A DNA stretch of 64,000 nt from Salinivibrio sharmensis (GCF_001995985.1 NZ_MUFC01000001.1:324241-388240); one strand, 5' to 3'; numbered from the stretch's first letter, positions 40,514 through 51,556 are shown. Notes: generated from the letters alone by a model not told the origin. Numbers and translations are program-made.

Positions 40514-41137
40514 GTGAATCTGTTTAAGACAATGCTTCGCTCCCTGCTTGTCGCGATGGTCTGTTTGACCATCGCGTCTTGCGGGTTTGCCTTACGCGGC
40601 AGCTACAATCTGCCCGATGAGGTTGATAAGGTCTCATTAACCAGTTTTGACCCTTATGGCGAGCTCACCCGGCAAATGCGAAATGCCTTGCGTCAACACA
40701 AGGTCGATCTTGTCTCTCCTTCCAAGGAAGTGGCTAATATCCACTTACTCGGCGAAAGCAATAGTGAACAAACGCTATCGCTTTACCAAAATAGCCGTGT
40801 GGCGGAGAAAGAGTTTCGCTATGTTGCCCGCTATCGTGTCACGGTGCCCGGTAAAGGGAGTTATACCTATAACACCACCTTGAGCCGCAACTTTCTTGAT
40901 AACCCGCTGACAGCGTTGGCAAAGTCCGTTGAGGAAGATAAGTTGGTTGCGGAGATGCGTACAGAAGCGACTCGGCAAATCATGCGTCAGCTTTCCCAGT
41001 TAAAAGGCGACATTGCTGAGTTTGAACGCCAGCAGGCTGAGCAAGCGGCGATGAAAGATCTCGAACAAGGTGAAACGCCAACAGAGCCCAACGTGATCAT
41101 CGAAACGCGACAAACCGAGACGAACACCGCGCAATGA
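40514..41137 (+). CDS. lptE: LPS-assembly lipoprotein LptE
   Basis: Outer-membrane lipoprotein that plugs the LptD barrel and delivers lipopolysaccharide to the cell surface. It is 207 aa. The signal peptide ends in the lipobox IASC (Cys about 24), followed by GFALRGSYNLP, the family start. The C-terminal 40 residues are acidic, Gln-rich and probably disordered, making it a little longer than E. coli LptE. The start is a GTG with AAGGAG 7 bases upstream; it overlaps holA by 4 bp. Confidence 0.93.
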   Translation: MNLFKTMLRSLLVAMVCLTIASCGFALRGSYNLPDEVDKVSLTSFDPYGELTRQMRNALRQHKVDLVSPSKEVANIHLLGESNSEQTLSLYQNSRVAEKEFRYVARYRVTVPGKGSYTYNTTLSRNFLDNPLTALAKSVEEDKLVAEMRTEATRQIMRQLSQLKGDIAEFERQQAEQAAMKDLEQGETPTEPNVIIETRQTETNTAQ

Positions 41138-42159
41138 TGAGAACCTACCCCGACCAATTGGCGCAGCAGCTTAACCAGCCACTGCGTCAATGTTACTTGG
41201 TGTTTGGCTCCGATCCACTGCTCAAGTTAGAAGCACGCGACGCTATCTCACAGGCGGCTCGGGTCCAAGGCTTTGAGGAGCATCATAAATTTGTCATTGA
41301 TGGGCAGCTCGATTGGCAAGAGGTCATCGACTGCTGCCAAGCGCTTAGCTTATTTGCGTCTCGACAGGTCATTGAGCTCACTTGTCCGGAAAACGGTTTA
41401 ACCAGCGCACAAGCGAAACAGCTTACCGAGCTGGCCGCTTATCTGCATCCTGATATCCTCCTCTTGGTTCAAGGAGAAAGGCTCAATAAAAAGCAAGAGA
41501 GCGCGAAATGGTTTTCAGCGCTCGCCCAACACGGCTTATACGTGGTGTGTAACACCCCCGACGCTCGTCACTTACCACGCTTTATTGAGCAACGCTGTCG
41601 TCACTTGGGGCTAAAGCCTGATCAACCTGCGCTACAGTTGTTAGCACAATGGCATGAAGGAAACCTCCTCGCCTTAGTGCAAAGCCTGCATATCTTACAG
41701 CTACTTTATCCCGATGGTGCACTCACCTTGCCTCGTATTGAGAGTTCGCTGTCACGCCATCATCACTTTACTCCCTTCCAGTTCACCGATGCGCTGCTGG
41801 CAGGAAAGGCACAACGCGCACAGCGGATACTCGAACAGCTTCGCGCTGAAGGTGAAGAGCCAACCCTTTTATTGCGACTGATTCAAAAAGAGCTTAAACA
41901 GCTGTACACCATTCAAGAGCAAGGGCAAAAAGGACGGCCACTCAACGCCATCTTTGACCAGCTACGTGTTTGGCAAACGCGTCGTCCGATGCTGACAGGG
42001 GCACTCAACCGACTCAACAAAGCACGACTTACCGCACTGCTACGCCGCTTAGCGCAGTTAGAAGTCAGGCTAAAAACCGACTTTGGCAGTGATCCTTGGC
42101 CAGATCTGCAGTATTTTTGTGCACTCATGTGTCAAGCCCCCGAACCACTGGCGCCCTAG
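41134..42159 (+). CDS. holA: DNA polymerase III delta subunit
   Basis: Clamp-loader subunit that opens the beta sliding clamp. It is 341 aa in three domains, with an AAA+-like fold lacking Walker motifs. Family blocks are CYLVFGSDPLLKLEARDAIS near 21, GFEEHHKF, and CQALSLFASRQVIEL. The start ATG overlaps the lptE stop, and a second ATG follows at once. In E. coli and Vibrio nadD comes next; here rsfS follows after 68 bp and no nadD is present. Confidence 0.95.
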   Translation: MMRTYPDQLAQQLNQPLRQCYLVFGSDPLLKLEARDAISQAARVQGFEEHHKFVIDGQLDWQEVIDCCQALSLFASRQVIELTCPENGLTSAQAKQLTELAAYLHPDILLLVQGERLNKKQESAKWFSALAQHGLYVVCNTPDARHLPRFIEQRCRHLGLKPDQPALQLLAQWHEGNLLALVQSLHILQLLYPDGALTLPRIESSLSRHHHFTPFQFTDALLAGKAQRAQRILEQLRAEGEEPTLLLRLIQKELKQLYTIQEQGQKGRPLNAIFDQLRVWQTRRPMLTGALNRLNKARLTALLRRLAQLEVRLKTDFGSDPWPDLQYFCALMCQAPEPLAP

Positions 42160-42180
42160 TATGTCCAAAGGGTTGGCAAG

Positions 42181-42189
42181 TGGTATACT
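42181..42189 (+). promoter_or_regulatory. extended -10 promoter for rsfS
   Basis: TGGTATACT contains the TGn extension and TATACT at 42184-42189 (five of six). No clear -35 stands 17 bp upstream. Transcription would start near 42196, giving a leader of about 32 bases to the TTG of rsfS. Confidence 0.5.
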
Positions 42190-42227
42190 GCCCCGATAGA
42201 ACCATGAGCAAAACATAGAGGTTTTCT

Positions 42228-42545
42228 TTGCAAGCGAACGAATTAAAACAGTTTGTGACCGACAAGGTCGATGAGTTAAAAGCCAGCGATATTGTTACCC
42301 TCGATGTCCGCGATAAATCATGCATCACCGATTATCTAGTGCTTTGCACAGGTAACTCTCGCCGTCATGTTGCCTCCATCGCCGAACATGTGTGTGAGCA
42401 AGCCCAAGCCGTTGAGATCGACTCGCTCGGCACAGAAGGGCAAGACGATAGCGAATGGGTGGTCGTTGATTTAGGTGACGTCATGGTACACGTGATGCAA
42501 GAAGAGCAGCGTCAGCTCTATCAATTGGAAAAGCTTTGGAACTAA
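42228..42545 (+). CDS. rsfS: ribosomal silencing factor RsfS
   Basis: Binds L14 on the 50S subunit and blocks subunit joining in starvation. It is 105 aa. Conserved blocks are [34 protein letters not shown], and the end [20 protein letters not shown]. The start is a TTG at 42228 with AGAGG upstream, aligning with the M-Q-x start of E. coli RsfS. rlmH follows 4 bp after the stop. Confidence 0.95.
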   Translation: MQANELKQFVTDKVDELKASDIVTLDVRDKSCITDYLVLCTGNSRRHVASIAEHVCEQAQAVEIDSLGTEGQDDSEWVVVDLGDVMVHVMQEEQRQLYQLEKLWN

Positions 42546-42549
42546 GCAC

Positions 42550-43020
42550 ATGAAAATCCAATTGATTGCGGTCGGCAATAAAATGCCTAAATGGGTAGAG
42601 CAAGGCTTTGAAGAGTATCAGCGCCGCTTTCCGAAAGACATGCCACTCGAGCTGATTGAAGTGCCGGCTGGCAAGCGTGGTAAAAATGCCGACATTGCTC
42701 GCATCTTGCAAAAAGAAGGGGAAGCCATGCTAGCCGCCGTGAGTCGTGGCAGTCGCATCGTCACGCTCGATATTCCCGGCAAGCCTTGGGACACGCCGCA
42801 ATTGGCCAGTCAATTGGAAAAGTGGAAATTAGATGGCCGTGATGTCGCTATTTTGATTGGCGGCCCTGAGGGGCTCGCCCCACAGTGTAAAGCCGCTGCG
42901 GAGCAAAGCTGGTCACTGTCACCACTGACCCTGCCACACCCGCTGGTTCGGGTCATCATGGCCGAGAGCCTTTATCGCGCGTGGAGTGTAACCACCAATC
43001 ACCCTTATCACCGAGAATAA
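42550..43020 (+). CDS. rlmH: 23S rRNA pseudouridine-1915 N3-methyltransferase RlmH
   Basis: SPOUT-class methyltransferase acting on the helix 69 pseudouridine of the assembled ribosome. It is 156 aa. The SAM-binding knot includes [15 protein letters not shown] near 100 and the C-terminal [20 protein letters not shown], ending NHPYHRE as in the family. It is paired with rsfS and directly upstream of mrdA. Confidence 0.96.
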   Translation: MKIQLIAVGNKMPKWVEQGFEEYQRRFPKDMPLELIEVPAGKRGKNADIARILQKEGEAMLAAVSRGSRIVTLDIPGKPWDTPQLASQLEKWKLDGRDVAILIGGPEGLAPQCKAAAEQSWSLSPLTLPHPLVRVIMAESLYRAWSVTTNHPYHRE

Positions 43021-43026
43021 GCAAAG

Positions 43027-44907
43027 ATGAAGCGCCAACGAGTTGAAATCCGAGACCACAGCGCTGAGGCGGCTTTATTTGTGCGTCGCGCTATCGTCTG
43101 CTTTGTCGGCATCATGGCGTTGGTTGGCGTGCTACTCACCAACCTTTATCACATTCAGGTGACCGAGCATCAAGATTATCAAACCCGCTCGAACGATAAC
43201 CGGATCAAAGTCGTCCCCGTCGCCCCTAACCGCGGGCTTATTTACGATCGCAACGGAAAGTTATTGGCTGAAAACCGCCCCGTTTATCACTTAGAAGTGA
43301 CCCCTGAGCAAGTCGATGATATGCCGGCAACCCTCGCCCAGCTAAAAGACTTACTCTCATTGACCAACAAAGACATTACGCGCTTCCAAAAAGAGCGTCG
43401 CCGCTCGCGACGTTTTAATGCTGTGGCACTAAAAACTCAGCTCACCGACAAAGAAGTCGCGATTTTTTCCGCGCACCAGCATCAGTTTTCTGGGGTGGAA
43501 ATCAAAGCCTACTTAAAGCGCCATTACCCATACGGCGACGCGCTCACCCATGTGCTCGGATATGTCGCCAAAATCAATGATCGCGATATTGCCAAACTAA
43601 GACAAAAAGGGGTGCTCAATAACTACAAAGCAACCCGAGATATTGGCAAGCTGGGGATCGAGAAATACTACGAGTCCACACTGCATGGTAAAGCCGGCTA
43701 CCAAGAAGTTGAGGTGAACAGCCGTGGCCGCGTGATACGTACGCTCAAATATGTGCCCCCACAACCAGGCAAAGATCTTATCCTCAACCTCGATATTGAC
43801 CTGCAGCTCTATGTGCGCGGCATCCTAGGTGACCGGCGAGGCGCGGTGGTGGTGGTCGACCCTGACACCTCGGGTGTCTTGGCCATGGTCTCCACCCCAA
43901 GCTATGACCCTAACTTATTTGTGCATGGCATTTCTGGCAAGCAATACCGGCAGCTGCTGAATGATAAAGATCGCCCCTTGGTAAATCGCGCCACTCTTGG
44001 CATTTATCCACCCGCCTCGACGGTGAAACCCTTTATTGCCGTTGCCGCTTTAGAAGAAGGCGTGGTCACCACCAAGACCACGCGCAATGACCCGGGCTAT
44101 TGGCGGATCCCTAACTCAGATACACGCCCCTTCCGCGATTGGCTTCCTTGGGGCCACGGGCGGGTGAATATTGTCCAATCTATTGAAGAGTCTGTGGATA
44201 CCTTCTTTTATCAAATCGCTTATGACATGGGGATCGATAAGCTCTCTATGTGGATGGAAAAGTTTGGCTTTGGCCAATACACAGGGATTGATATACAAGA
44301 AGAAAGCAGCGCTAATATGCCTAACCGCGAGTGGAAAATGAGCCGCTACCGCCAGCCGTGGTATAAAGGCGATACCATCCCAGTTGGGATTGGACAAGGC
44401 TATTGGACAGCGACCCCGATGCAGATTGTTAAAGCGTTAACGGTGCTGATCAACCGTGGCGAAGTCAAAGCGCCTAAGCTGTTGATGAAAACACGTGATG
44501 AGCACGGCACCCACAAACCTAAAGCCGAACCCTTCCCACCGATCAAAGGGGTCGCGGATAAATATTGGGACGTCGGCCTCAAGGGGATGCAGCTGGTTAA
44601 CCACGGGCGTAAAGGGACTGCGCGTCGTTCATTCCGTTCAGCCGAGTATTTATCTGGCGGAAAGTCAGGTACCGCTCAGGTGTTCGGGCTGGGTGAAGAC
44701 GAAGAATATAATGCGGATGAAATTGCTGAACATCTACGCGATCACGCACTGTTTATTGGCTTTGCTCCCTTTGAAAACCCGGAAGTCGCGGTTTCTATGG
44801 TACTGGAAAACGCAGGGGGCGGCTCAAGCAACGGTGGCCCCATCGCCCGCCGCATCTTCGACCACATCTTGTTAGAAGACGAAGAGACCAACGAGGCCAA
44901 ACAATGA
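43027..44907 (+). CDS. mrdA: penicillin-binding protein 2 (elongasome transpeptidase)
   Basis: Class B PBP that cross-links peptidoglycan in rod elongation together with RodA. It is 626 aa. One transmembrane helix near 20-40, the PBP dimerisation domain with [16 protein letters not shown] near 62, and the transpeptidase with the catalytic Ser in [10 protein letters not shown] near 328, a later S-x-N-type region, and [12 protein letters not shown] near 545. It overlaps mrdB by 4 bp. Confidence 0.97.
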   Translation: MKRQRVEIRDHSAEAALFVRRAIVCFVGIMALVGVLLTNLYHIQVTEHQDYQTRSNDNRIKVVPVAPNRGLIYDRNGKLLAENRPVYHLEVTPEQVDDMPATLAQLKDLLSLTNKDITRFQKERRRSRRFNAVALKTQLTDKEVAIFSAHQHQFSGVEIKAYLKRHYPYGDALTHVLGYVAKINDRDIAKLRQKGVLNNYKATRDIGKLGIEKYYESTLHGKAGYQEVEVNSRGRVIRTLKYVPPQPGKDLILNLDIDLQLYVRGILGDRRGAVVVVDPDTSGVLAMVSTPSYDPNLFVHGISGKQYRQLLNDKDRPLVNRATLGIYPPASTVKPFIAVAALEEGVVTTKTTRNDPGYWRIPNSDTRPFRDWLPWGHGRVNIVQSIEESVDTFFYQIAYDMGIDKLSMWMEKFGFGQYTGIDIQEESSANMPNREWKMSRYRQPWYKGDTIPVGIGQGYWTATPMQIVKALTVLINRGEVKAPKLLMKTRDEHGTHKPKAEPFPPIKGVADKYWDVGLKGMQLVNHGRKGTARRSFRSAEYLSGGKSGTAQVFGLGEDEEYNADEIAEHLRDHALFIGFAPFENPEVAVSMVLENAGGGSSNGGPIARRIFDHILLEDEETNEAKQ

Positions 44908-46022
44908 GTTCACTTGCCCAAGTCAGCGCGAAACGCTCTTTGTTCGATCGCTTACACCTCGACTTGCCGATGCTGGTCGGTATTCTATTACTCATGGGCT
45001 TCGGGCTTGTGGTGATGTATAGCGCCAGTGGGCAAAGCATGGTGATGATGGAGCGCCAGGCGATCCGCATGCTGTTGGCGCTCGCAGTCATGTTCGCCCT
45101 TGCTCAAGTACCGCCTCGTCATTATGAGTTTTGGTCTCCTTACTTATATGCCATCGGCGTGGTGTTGCTGGCTGCCGTTTTGTTAGTGGGTGAAACTGCA
45201 AAAGGGGCACAACGCTGGCTCGATCTCGGTTTTGTCACTTTCCAACCCTCAGAGATCATTAAACTTGCGGTACCACTCATGCTGGCGCGCTTTATTGGCA
45301 AAGATCCGCTCCCTCCCAAGTTTACCCACTTGTTGATTGCGCTGGTGTTGCTGTTTGTCCCCACCATTATGATTGCCAAACAACCCGATCTGGGGACATC
45401 GATACTGATCGCCGCCTCTGGGGTGTTTGTCTTGTTTCTGGCCGGGATCAGCTGGAAAATTATCATTGCCGCCATCATCGCGCTCGCCAGTTTTGTTCCT
45501 GTACTCTGGTTTTTCCTGATGCATGATTATCAGCGTACCCGGGTACTCACCCTGTTTAATCCAGAATCCGATCCCTTGGGCGCGGGCTATCACATCATTC
45601 AGTCTAAGATTGCTATTGGTTCTGGTGGCTTAAGCGGCAAAGGCTGGCTGCAAGGGACACAGTCCCAATTGGAGTTTCTCCCGGAGCGGCACACCGACTT
45701 TATTTTTGCCGTCATCGCTGAAGAATGGGGATTAATTGGTGTCTGCGTGTTGCTGGCTCTGTATCTCTTTTTGATTGGCAGAGGGCTGATGCTCGCTAGC
45801 CGCGCCCAAACGGCATTTGGCCGGATGATGGCAGGCAGTATCGTTTTAAGCTTTTTTGTTTATGTTTTTGTCAATATTGGCATGGTCAGCGGCATTCTTC
45901 CTGTGGTTGGGGTACCCTTACCGCTTATCAGTTATGGTGGCACCTCGATGGTCACCCTGATGGCCGGTTTTGGCATTCTGATGTCTATTCACACTCATCG
46001 TAAAATGTTATCCAGGGCATAA
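44904..46022 (+). CDS. mrdB: rod-shape peptidoglycan glycosyltransferase RodA
   Basis: SEDS-family polytopic membrane protein polymerising glycan strands for the elongasome. It is 372 aa with about ten membrane segments. Family marks are [21 protein letters not shown] near 95, [18 protein letters not shown] near 262 and [15 protein letters not shown] near 340. The start overlaps the mrdA stop (ATGA), so the partners are made together. Confidence 0.97.
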   Translation: MSSLAQVSAKRSLFDRLHLDLPMLVGILLLMGFGLVVMYSASGQSMVMMERQAIRMLLALAVMFALAQVPPRHYEFWSPYLYAIGVVLLAAVLLVGETAKGAQRWLDLGFVTFQPSEIIKLAVPLMLARFIGKDPLPPKFTHLLIALVLLFVPTIMIAKQPDLGTSILIAASGVFVLFLAGISWKIIIAAIIALASFVPVLWFFLMHDYQRTRVLTLFNPESDPLGAGYHIIQSKIAIGSGGLSGKGWLQGTQSQLEFLPERHTDFIFAVIAEEWGLIGVCVLLALYLFLIGRGLMLASRAQTAFGRMMAGSIVLSFFVYVFVNIGMVSGILPVVGVPLPLISYGGTSMVTLMAGFGILMSIHTHRKMLSRA

Positions 46023-46024
46023 AC

Positions 46025-46846
46025 ATGCGAGCTTTTTTATTTTCTAGCGCGATCGTCTTGTTAAGTGCATGCAGCAGCCAACAAGGACGCTATGACATGC
46101 ACAGTGATAAGGCACCTGAGTCGGTGCCACAGGTTATTCATGCAGAAAACGCGCAACCCAGATACGAGCCATACAGCCTAGCGGGTAACAAAGATTACAC
46201 CCTCAATGGCAAGACATACGAAATATTACGAAATCCGAAGGGCTATCAAGAAGCAGGCATTGCCTCATGGTACGGGGAAAAATTTCATGGTCACCAAACA
46301 TCCAATGGTGAAGTATACGATATGTACTCTATGTCAGCCGCGCACAAAACACTGCCTCTGCCTAGCTACGTAGAAGTCACCAACCAAAATAACGGTAAAA
46401 AAGCGATTGTACGCGTCAATGATCGTGGGCCCTTTCACAATCAACGCTTGATAGATCTAAGCTACGCTGCTGCGAAAAAGCTGGATGTACTAAAAACGGG
46501 CACCGCCCCCGTGTCCCTGCGCCTCCTATCACCGAGAAAACCAGCGGATGACGAGTGGCACTCCGCGCGCCACCATGCCTATTATGTGCAACTCGCCGCC
46601 CTGTCTGATGGCTTAAAAGCCAATCAAACTGCGGAACAATTAGCGAAGACCCATGGTCTACCTACACATATCGCCCGCCGTGATACCGTATACCGTGTTC
46701 GCTTTGGTCCATTTTATGACCGAGAAAAAGCGCAACAAGCTATGCGCACGGCAAAGCAGCATCAGTTGCCGGGGGCGTTTATCGTCACCGAAGCACTTGT
46801 TAACACCGACACATCTGTCACAGGTGCTAAAACAAACAATCAATAA
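46025..46846 (+). CDS. rlpA: septal ring lytic transglycosylase RlpA
   Basis: Lipoprotein with a double-psi beta-barrel lytic transglycosylase domain and a C-terminal SPOR domain that targets denuded glycan at the septum. It is 273 aa. Lipobox LLSAC (Cys16); DPBB with GIASWYGEKFHGHQTSNGE near 79 and the catalytic Asp region VRVNDRGPF near 138; SPOR from about 185 (YYVQLAALSDG...VYRVRFGPF). Only 2 bp separate it from mrdB. Confidence 0.94.
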   Translation: MRAFLFSSAIVLLSACSSQQGRYDMHSDKAPESVPQVIHAENAQPRYEPYSLAGNKDYTLNGKTYEILRNPKGYQEAGIASWYGEKFHGHQTSNGEVYDMYSMSAAHKTLPLPSYVEVTNQNNGKKAIVRVNDRGPFHNQRLIDLSYAAAKKLDVLKTGTAPVSLRLLSPRKPADDEWHSARHHAYYVQLAALSDGLKANQTAEQLAKTHGLPTHIARRDTVYRVRFGPFYDREKAQQAMRTAKQHQLPGAFIVTEALVNTDTSVTGAKTNNQ

Positions 46847-46934
46847 GTTAAAGAAATCGAGCCTGTCCCTCTACCTGCAATTTGGTATAGTGGTGGCACA
46901 GTATCGACATCGATAACCGACATAAGTACTAACA

Positions 46935-48110
46935 ATGATGAATAAAACCGTTTTCCGCATGCGTACGCTGCTATCCGCCGCCTTGTTCGCCTCTGCTACT
47001 GCTCAAGCCGCGCCTGCTGTTGTGCCTGATGCGCCGCAAATTGCCGCAAAAGGCTATGTACTAATGGATTATCACTCCGGAGAGGTGCTGGCTGAAAACA
47101 ATGCCTACCAACGCCTTAATCCCGCGAGTTTGACCAAAATGATGACCAGCTACGTCATTGGTCAAGAAGTTGAGCGTGGCAATATCTCGATGGATGATGA
47201 TGTCGTCATTAGCGAGAATGCCTGGGCTAAAAACTTCCCCGGCTCGTCGAAAATGTTTATCGAAGTCGGCACCACGGTCAAAGCTGCGGATCTGAACCGT
47301 GGCATTATCATTCAGTCAGGCAACGATGCCTGTGTGGCGATGGCTGAGCATGTGGCTGGTTCAGAGGACGCCTTTGTCGACTTAATGAACCGCTGGGGCG
47401 AAACCTTGGGCATGGACAGCACCCACTTCTCTAATGTCCACGGGTTAGACTCCAAAGATCTTTACACCACACCGTATGACATGGCGCTACTTGGTCAAGC
47501 CCTTATTCGTGATGTACCCGCTGAGTACCGTATCTATAAAGAGAAAGCCTTCACCTATAACGGCATTACGCAGTACAACCGTAATGGCTTGTTGTGGGAT
47601 AAGAGCCTTAACGTCGACGGTATCAAAACCGGTCATACTGACGGTGCCGGCTATAACCTTGTCACCTCTGCAACCGAAGGCGACATGCGCCTTATTTCGG
47701 TGGTGATGGGGACGAAAAGTGCCAATGCCCGTAAAGCAGAGAGCAAGAAGCTTCTCAACTATGGCTTCCGCTTCTTTGAAACCGTCGCGCCACACAAAGC
47801 CAACGAAACCTTTGTCACAGAGAAGGTGTGGATGGGCGACACTGACGAAGTCGCGCTGGGTGTGACAGAAGATACCTTTGTCACCCTGCCTCGTGGTAAG
47901 GCACAGGATCTTAAAGCTAGCTTTGTGCTCGACAACACCCTAGAAGCGCCTATCAGTAAAGGGGATGTTGTAGGCAAACTCTTCTATCAAGTGGATGACG
48001 AAGACGTGGCTGAATACCCACTCGTCGCATTAAACGATGTTGAAAAAGGCGGCCTTTTTAGTCGCTTAATAGATTACATCGTGATGATGTTCAAAAACCT
48101 CGTCGGGTAG
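46935..48110 (+). CDS. dacA: D-alanyl-D-alanine carboxypeptidase (PBP5-type)
   Basis: Class C PBP that trims terminal D-Ala from peptidoglycan pentapeptides in the periplasm. It is 391 aa. Signal peptide about 1-26 (ends AQAA), active-site SxxK in NPASLTKMM near 65, SxN as QSGNDACVA near 131, and KTG in GIKTGHTDGAGY near 234. A C-terminal beta domain is followed by an amphipathic membrane anchor (SRLIDYIVMMFKNLVG). A terminator follows. Confidence 0.97.
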   Translation: MMNKTVFRMRTLLSAALFASATAQAAPAVVPDAPQIAAKGYVLMDYHSGEVLAENNAYQRLNPASLTKMMTSYVIGQEVERGNISMDDDVVISENAWAKNFPGSSKMFIEVGTTVKAADLNRGIIIQSGNDACVAMAEHVAGSEDAFVDLMNRWGETLGMDSTHFSNVHGLDSKDLYTTPYDMALLGQALIRDVPAEYRIYKEKAFTYNGITQYNRNGLLWDKSLNVDGIKTGHTDGAGYNLVTSATEGDMRLISVVMGTKSANARKAESKKLLNYGFRFFETVAPHKANETFVTEKVWMGDTDEVALGVTEDTFVTLPRGKAQDLKASFVLDNTLEAPISKGDVVGKLFYQVDDEDVAEYPLVALNDVEKGGLFSRLIDYIVMMFKNLVG

Positions 48111-48124
48111 CACTTCCCACTCCT

Positions 48125-48156
48125 CCGCCCACCAACTTGGTGGGCGGCTTGTTTTC
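48125..48156 (+). terminator. Rho-independent terminator of dacA
   Basis: CCGCCCACC pairs with GGTGGGCGG around AACTT, followed by a T-rich tail. Confidence 0.85.
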
Positions 48157-48241
48157 TCGCGCTTGGCAGATTAGTATTTCGCGTTAATCGTGATCAATCG
48201 CACAAACACGTGCCCTTATCAGCCTGCAGTTGGGAGTTAAC

Positions 48242-48511
48242 ATGCAAGAGCAACCGAAATTAAAAGATCTGTTGGAGTTTCCTTGCCAATTTACCTACAA
48301 GGTGGTGGGCCAGGCGAAACCTGAGCTACCCGATCATGTGCTGACCGTGATCCAACGTCATGCGCCAGGCGACTACAGCCCAGCCGTTAAACCTAGCGCC
48401 AAGGGTAACTATCACTCAGTCTCTATCACTATTAAGGCGACCTCCATAGAGCAAGTGGAAACCTTATATAAAGAACTGGGTGAGATTGAAATCGTCCGCA
48501 TGGTTCTCTAA
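48242..48511 (+). CDS. ybeD: YbeD/DUF493 regulatory-fold protein
   Basis: An 89-aa protein of the DUF493 (YbeD) family with a ferredoxin-like fold resembling ACT domains. Conserved: [15 protein letters not shown] and [10 protein letters not shown]. Its function is unknown, but it sits between dacA and lipB as in E. coli. The start at 48242 has GGGAG upstream; the frame is open four codons further. Confidence 0.92.
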   Translation: MQEQPKLKDLLEFPCQFTYKVVGQAKPELPDHVLTVIQRHAPGDYSPAVKPSAKGNYHSVSITIKATSIEQVETLYKELGEIEIVRMVL

Positions 48512-48589
48512 TTCGAATACCCACACGACTGGCGGCTTTAAATCACGCTGCCAGCCTCTATAATATCGCCACTGACAACAACATGGGAA

Positions 48590-49246
48590 ATGGGTTTGCA
48601 GCACCAACTCGTTGTAAGGCATCTTGGCCATCAACCATACCTACGCGTCTGGGAACAGATGCGAGACTTTACTGATCGTCGCAACGAAAGCACGCGTGAT
48701 GAAGTCTGGCTGGTTGAGCATGATCCGGTTTTTACCCAAGGACAAGCGGGAAAAACGGAACATGTATTGGTCCCTGGCGACATCCCAGTCGTACAATCAG
48801 ACCGGGGTGGACAGGTGACCTATCATGGGCCAGGCCAGCTCGTCGCCTATTTCCTGATAAACCTCAAACGTAAAAAAGTCGGTGTGCGGGAGCTCGTTAG
48901 CCATATTGAAGACCTTGTGGTGAGCACATTAGCACACTTCCACGTTGACGCTTACGCCCGCCCAGATGCGCCCGGTGTTTACGTTAACGATGCAAAAATT
49001 TGTTCTCTTGGGCTCCGTATCCGTCGCGGGTGCTCATTCCATGGACTGGCACTCAACATCAATATGGACTTATCACCGTTTCAGCGTATTAATCCATGTG
49101 GTTACGCTGGTATGGCCATGACGCAACTGAGCGATCAGGTTGGCAAAGTCACGCTCGAGGACGTTCAACCTGTGCTGGTAGACACTTTAACTCAACAGCT
49201 GATGTATTCTGAGGTTGAGTTTACAACGGAAAGCAGCGATTTATGA
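48590..49246 (+). CDS. lipB: octanoyl-[ACP]:protein N-octanoyltransferase
   Basis: Transfers octanoate from acyl carrier protein to lipoyl domains, the first step of endogenous lipoate synthesis. It is up to 218 aa. [13 protein letters not shown] near 73 is the substrate block, the catalytic Lys is in [11 protein letters not shown] and the catalytic Cys in INPCGYAGM near 170. The ATG at 48590 is the annotated start, but GGGA at 48585 is better spaced for the TTG at 48596, which gives 216 aa. The 3' end overlaps lipA by 4 bp. Confidence 0.95.
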   Translation: MGLQHQLVVRHLGHQPYLRVWEQMRDFTDRRNESTRDEVWLVEHDPVFTQGQAGKTEHVLVPGDIPVVQSDRGGQVTYHGPGQLVAYFLINLKRKKVGVRELVSHIEDLVVSTLAHFHVDAYARPDAPGVYVNDAKICSLGLRIRRGCSFHGLALNINMDLSPFQRINPCGYAGMAMTQLSDQVGKVTLEDVQPVLVDTLTQQLMYSEVEFTTESSDL

Positions 49247-50208
49247 GCAAACCGATTCAGATGGAACGCGGTGTTAAATACCGCGACGCCGACAAAATGG
49301 CGCTTATCCCGGTCAAAAATATGCCGGCCGAGCAAAAAGAAGTGCTGCGTAAGCCTGATTGGATGAAGATCAAGCTCCCGGCTGAAACCGCACGTATTAA
49401 AGAAATCAAAGACGCGATGCGCAAAAACAACCTTCACTCTGTCTGTGAAGAAGCATCGTGTCCGAACCTTGCAGAGTGCTTCAGCCACGGGACGGCAACG
49501 TTTATGATTCTCGGGGCCATTTGTACCCGTCGTTGCCCTTTCTGTGATGTTGCCCATGGTCGCCCTGTCGCCCCTGATAGTGAAGAGCCCAAACACCTAG
49601 CGCAAACTATCAAAGACATGAAACTGCGCTATGTGGTGATCACCTCAGTTGACCGTGATGATTTGCGTGACGGTGGTGCTCAGCATTTTGTCGATTGTAC
49701 CCGTGAGATACGCGCGCTCAATCCAGAGATCCAAATTGAGACACTGGTTCCTGACTTCCGCGGCCGTATGGATCGCGCATTGGATATCTTGCAAAACAAT
49801 CCACCCGATGTGTTCAACCATAATCTAGAAACAGCACCACGCTTGTACCGCAAAGCGCGCCCTGGTGCCAATTACCAGTGGTCACTGGATCTGTTGAAAA
49901 AGTTTAAAGAGATGCACCCAGAGGTGCCCACCAAGTCAGGCTTGATGATGGGCTTGGGGGAAACCAAAGAAGAGATCATCGAGGTCCTTAAAGACTTGCG
50001 TGCGCACGGCGTGACTATGCTCACTCTTGGCCAGTATTTGGCTCCAAGCCGCCACCATTTACCGGTAGAGCGTTACGTCCCACCTGAAGAGTTTGACGAG
50101 CTGAAAGACATTGCCCTTGAGTTGGGCTTCACTCATGCCGCGTGCGGCCCGTTTGTTCGCTCTTCCTACCATGCCGATCTGCAGGCAAAAGGCGTAGAAA
50201 TCAAATAA
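49243..50208 (+). CDS. lipA: lipoyl synthase
   Basis: Radical-SAM enzyme that inserts two sulfurs into protein-bound octanoate. It is 321 aa. The auxiliary cluster ligands are in [12 protein letters not shown] near 68-79, the radical-SAM motif is [10 protein letters not shown] near 94, and the C-terminal Ser ligand lies in VRSSYHAD. It overlaps lipB (ATGA), coupling octanoylation and sulfur insertion. A terminator follows. Confidence 0.98.
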   Translation: MSKPIQMERGVKYRDADKMALIPVKNMPAEQKEVLRKPDWMKIKLPAETARIKEIKDAMRKNNLHSVCEEASCPNLAECFSHGTATFMILGAICTRRCPFCDVAHGRPVAPDSEEPKHLAQTIKDMKLRYVVITSVDRDDLRDGGAQHFVDCTREIRALNPEIQIETLVPDFRGRMDRALDILQNNPPDVFNHNLETAPRLYRKARPGANYQWSLDLLKKFKEMHPEVPTKSGLMMGLGETKEEIIEVLKDLRAHGVTMLTLGQYLAPSRHHLPVERYVPPEEFDELKDIALELGFTHAACGPFVRSSYHADLQAKGVEIK

Positions 50209-50227
50209 ACGCCTAGGCTGTCAAGAC

Positions 50228-50260
50228 AAAAAAAACCGCTAGCCAAACTAGCGGTTTTTT
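50228..50260. terminator. bidirectional terminator between lipA and proA
   Basis: CCGCTAG/CTAGCGG with loop CCAAA is flanked by A-run and T-run between convergent genes. Confidence 0.92.
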
Positions 50261-50281
50261 ATTATCGGTTATTCCGGATGC

Positions 50282-51535
50282 TCAGTGACGTGATAAATAG
50301 TCCGCACGCCCCACCCATTTATAGGTAGTCAGCTCCTCAAGCCCCATCGGGCCACGTGCATGCAGCTTTTGCGTTGACACCGCCACTTCTGCACCAAGCC
50401 CAAACTGTGCGCCATCGGTGAAGCGCGTTGAGGCGTTGACATACACTGCCGCGGAGCCTGCACCATTGATAAAGGTTTCAGCTGCCTGTAGGTCATTGGT
50501 CAGTATGGCATCGGAGTGACTCGCATTGTGCGCGCGCATATGCGCGAGCGCTTCATCCACATTGTCGACCACCACCACACCAAGCGTTGGTCCCAGCCAC
50601 TCGGTATCAAAGTCCCCTGCCTGCGCCTCACGCAGCTGCTCGACACCATCAAGATAAGGCAATGCGCTTGAACCAGCGACAATGTGCAAACCGTGCTGGT
50701 TAAAAGGGGGGACTAAGCGTGCAAATAATTGCGCTGCCACATCTTTGTGTACCAGCAAGGTGTCTAACGCATTGCAAGCGGATGGTCGGTCGGTCTTAGC
50801 ATTAAGGATCACTTCGGGGGCTTTATCGAGATCGGCGCTGTGATCCACATACAAGTGGCTAATACCAAACCCACCGATAATCACAGGGATAGTGCTGTTT
50901 TGTTTGCACATTTTATGTAGCCCAGCGCCCCCGCGTGGAATGATCATATCAACGTAATCATCCAGGGTCAGTAGCTCAGAGACCAGTGCACGATCCGGTT
51001 TTTCAATATACTGCACCGAAGCATGTGGCAGCCCGGCTTTCTCTAACCCTGCTTGAATCACATTTACCAATACTTGGTTGGTCGCAAAGGTCTCTTTACC
51101 ACCTCGCAAAATCGCGGCGTTGCCCGTTTTTAAACACAGTGCCGCGATATCAATGGTAACGTTGGGGCGCGCTTCATAAATCACCCCAATCACCCCCAGC
51201 GGCTCTCGACGCTTTGACAACGACATGCCATTCTCAAGCAGCTTATGATCGAGCACCTGTCCGACAGGATCGGCCAGCGCAATCACTTGTCTCACATCGC
51301 TGGCCATATTGGTTAAACGCTCTGGGGTTAAGGTGAGACGATCCAGCATCGCTGCGTCCATTTTTGCCTCTCGTGCGGCAGCAAGATCGCTTTGATTGGC
51401 CGCTAAGATCGCCGTTTGCTGCGCATCAAGCTCATCGGCAATAATCGCAAGCGCTTGGTTTTTGGTGGCCGTGGATGTCACTGCCAATTGATGTGCAGCC
51501 TCTTTGGCCGCTTTCCCCATGTTTTGTAAACTCAT
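50282..51535 (-). CDS. proA: gamma-glutamyl phosphate reductase
   Basis: Second enzyme of proline synthesis, an NADPH-dependent aldehyde dehydrogenase-fold protein. It is 417 aa. The catalytic Cys is in [14 protein letters not shown] near 256; the family blocks [16 protein letters not shown] near 106 and LRGGKE near 138 are present. It follows proB by 21 bp on the minus strand, forming proBA. Confidence 0.97.
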   Translation of the reverse strand: MSLQNMGKAAKEAAHQLAVTSTATKNQALAIIADELDAQQTAILAANQSDLAAAREAKMDAAMLDRLTLTPERLTNMASDVRQVIALADPVGQVLDHKLLENGMSLSKRREPLGVIGVIYEARPNVTIDIAALCLKTGNAAILRGGKETFATNQVLVNVIQAGLEKAGLPHASVQYIEKPDRALVSELLTLDDYVDMIIPRGGAGLHKMCKQNSTIPVIIGGFGISHLYVDHSADLDKAPEVILNAKTDRPSACNALDTLLVHKDVAAQLFARLVPPFNQHGLHIVAGSSALPYLDGVEQLREAQAGDFDTEWLGPTLGVVVVDNVDEALAHMRAHNASHSDAILTNDLQAAETFINGAGSAAVYVNASTRFTDGAQFGLGAEVAVSTQKLHARGPMGLEELTTYKWVGRADYLSRH

Positions 51536-51556
51536 TGTGTCCCCGTCTTTGCTTTT

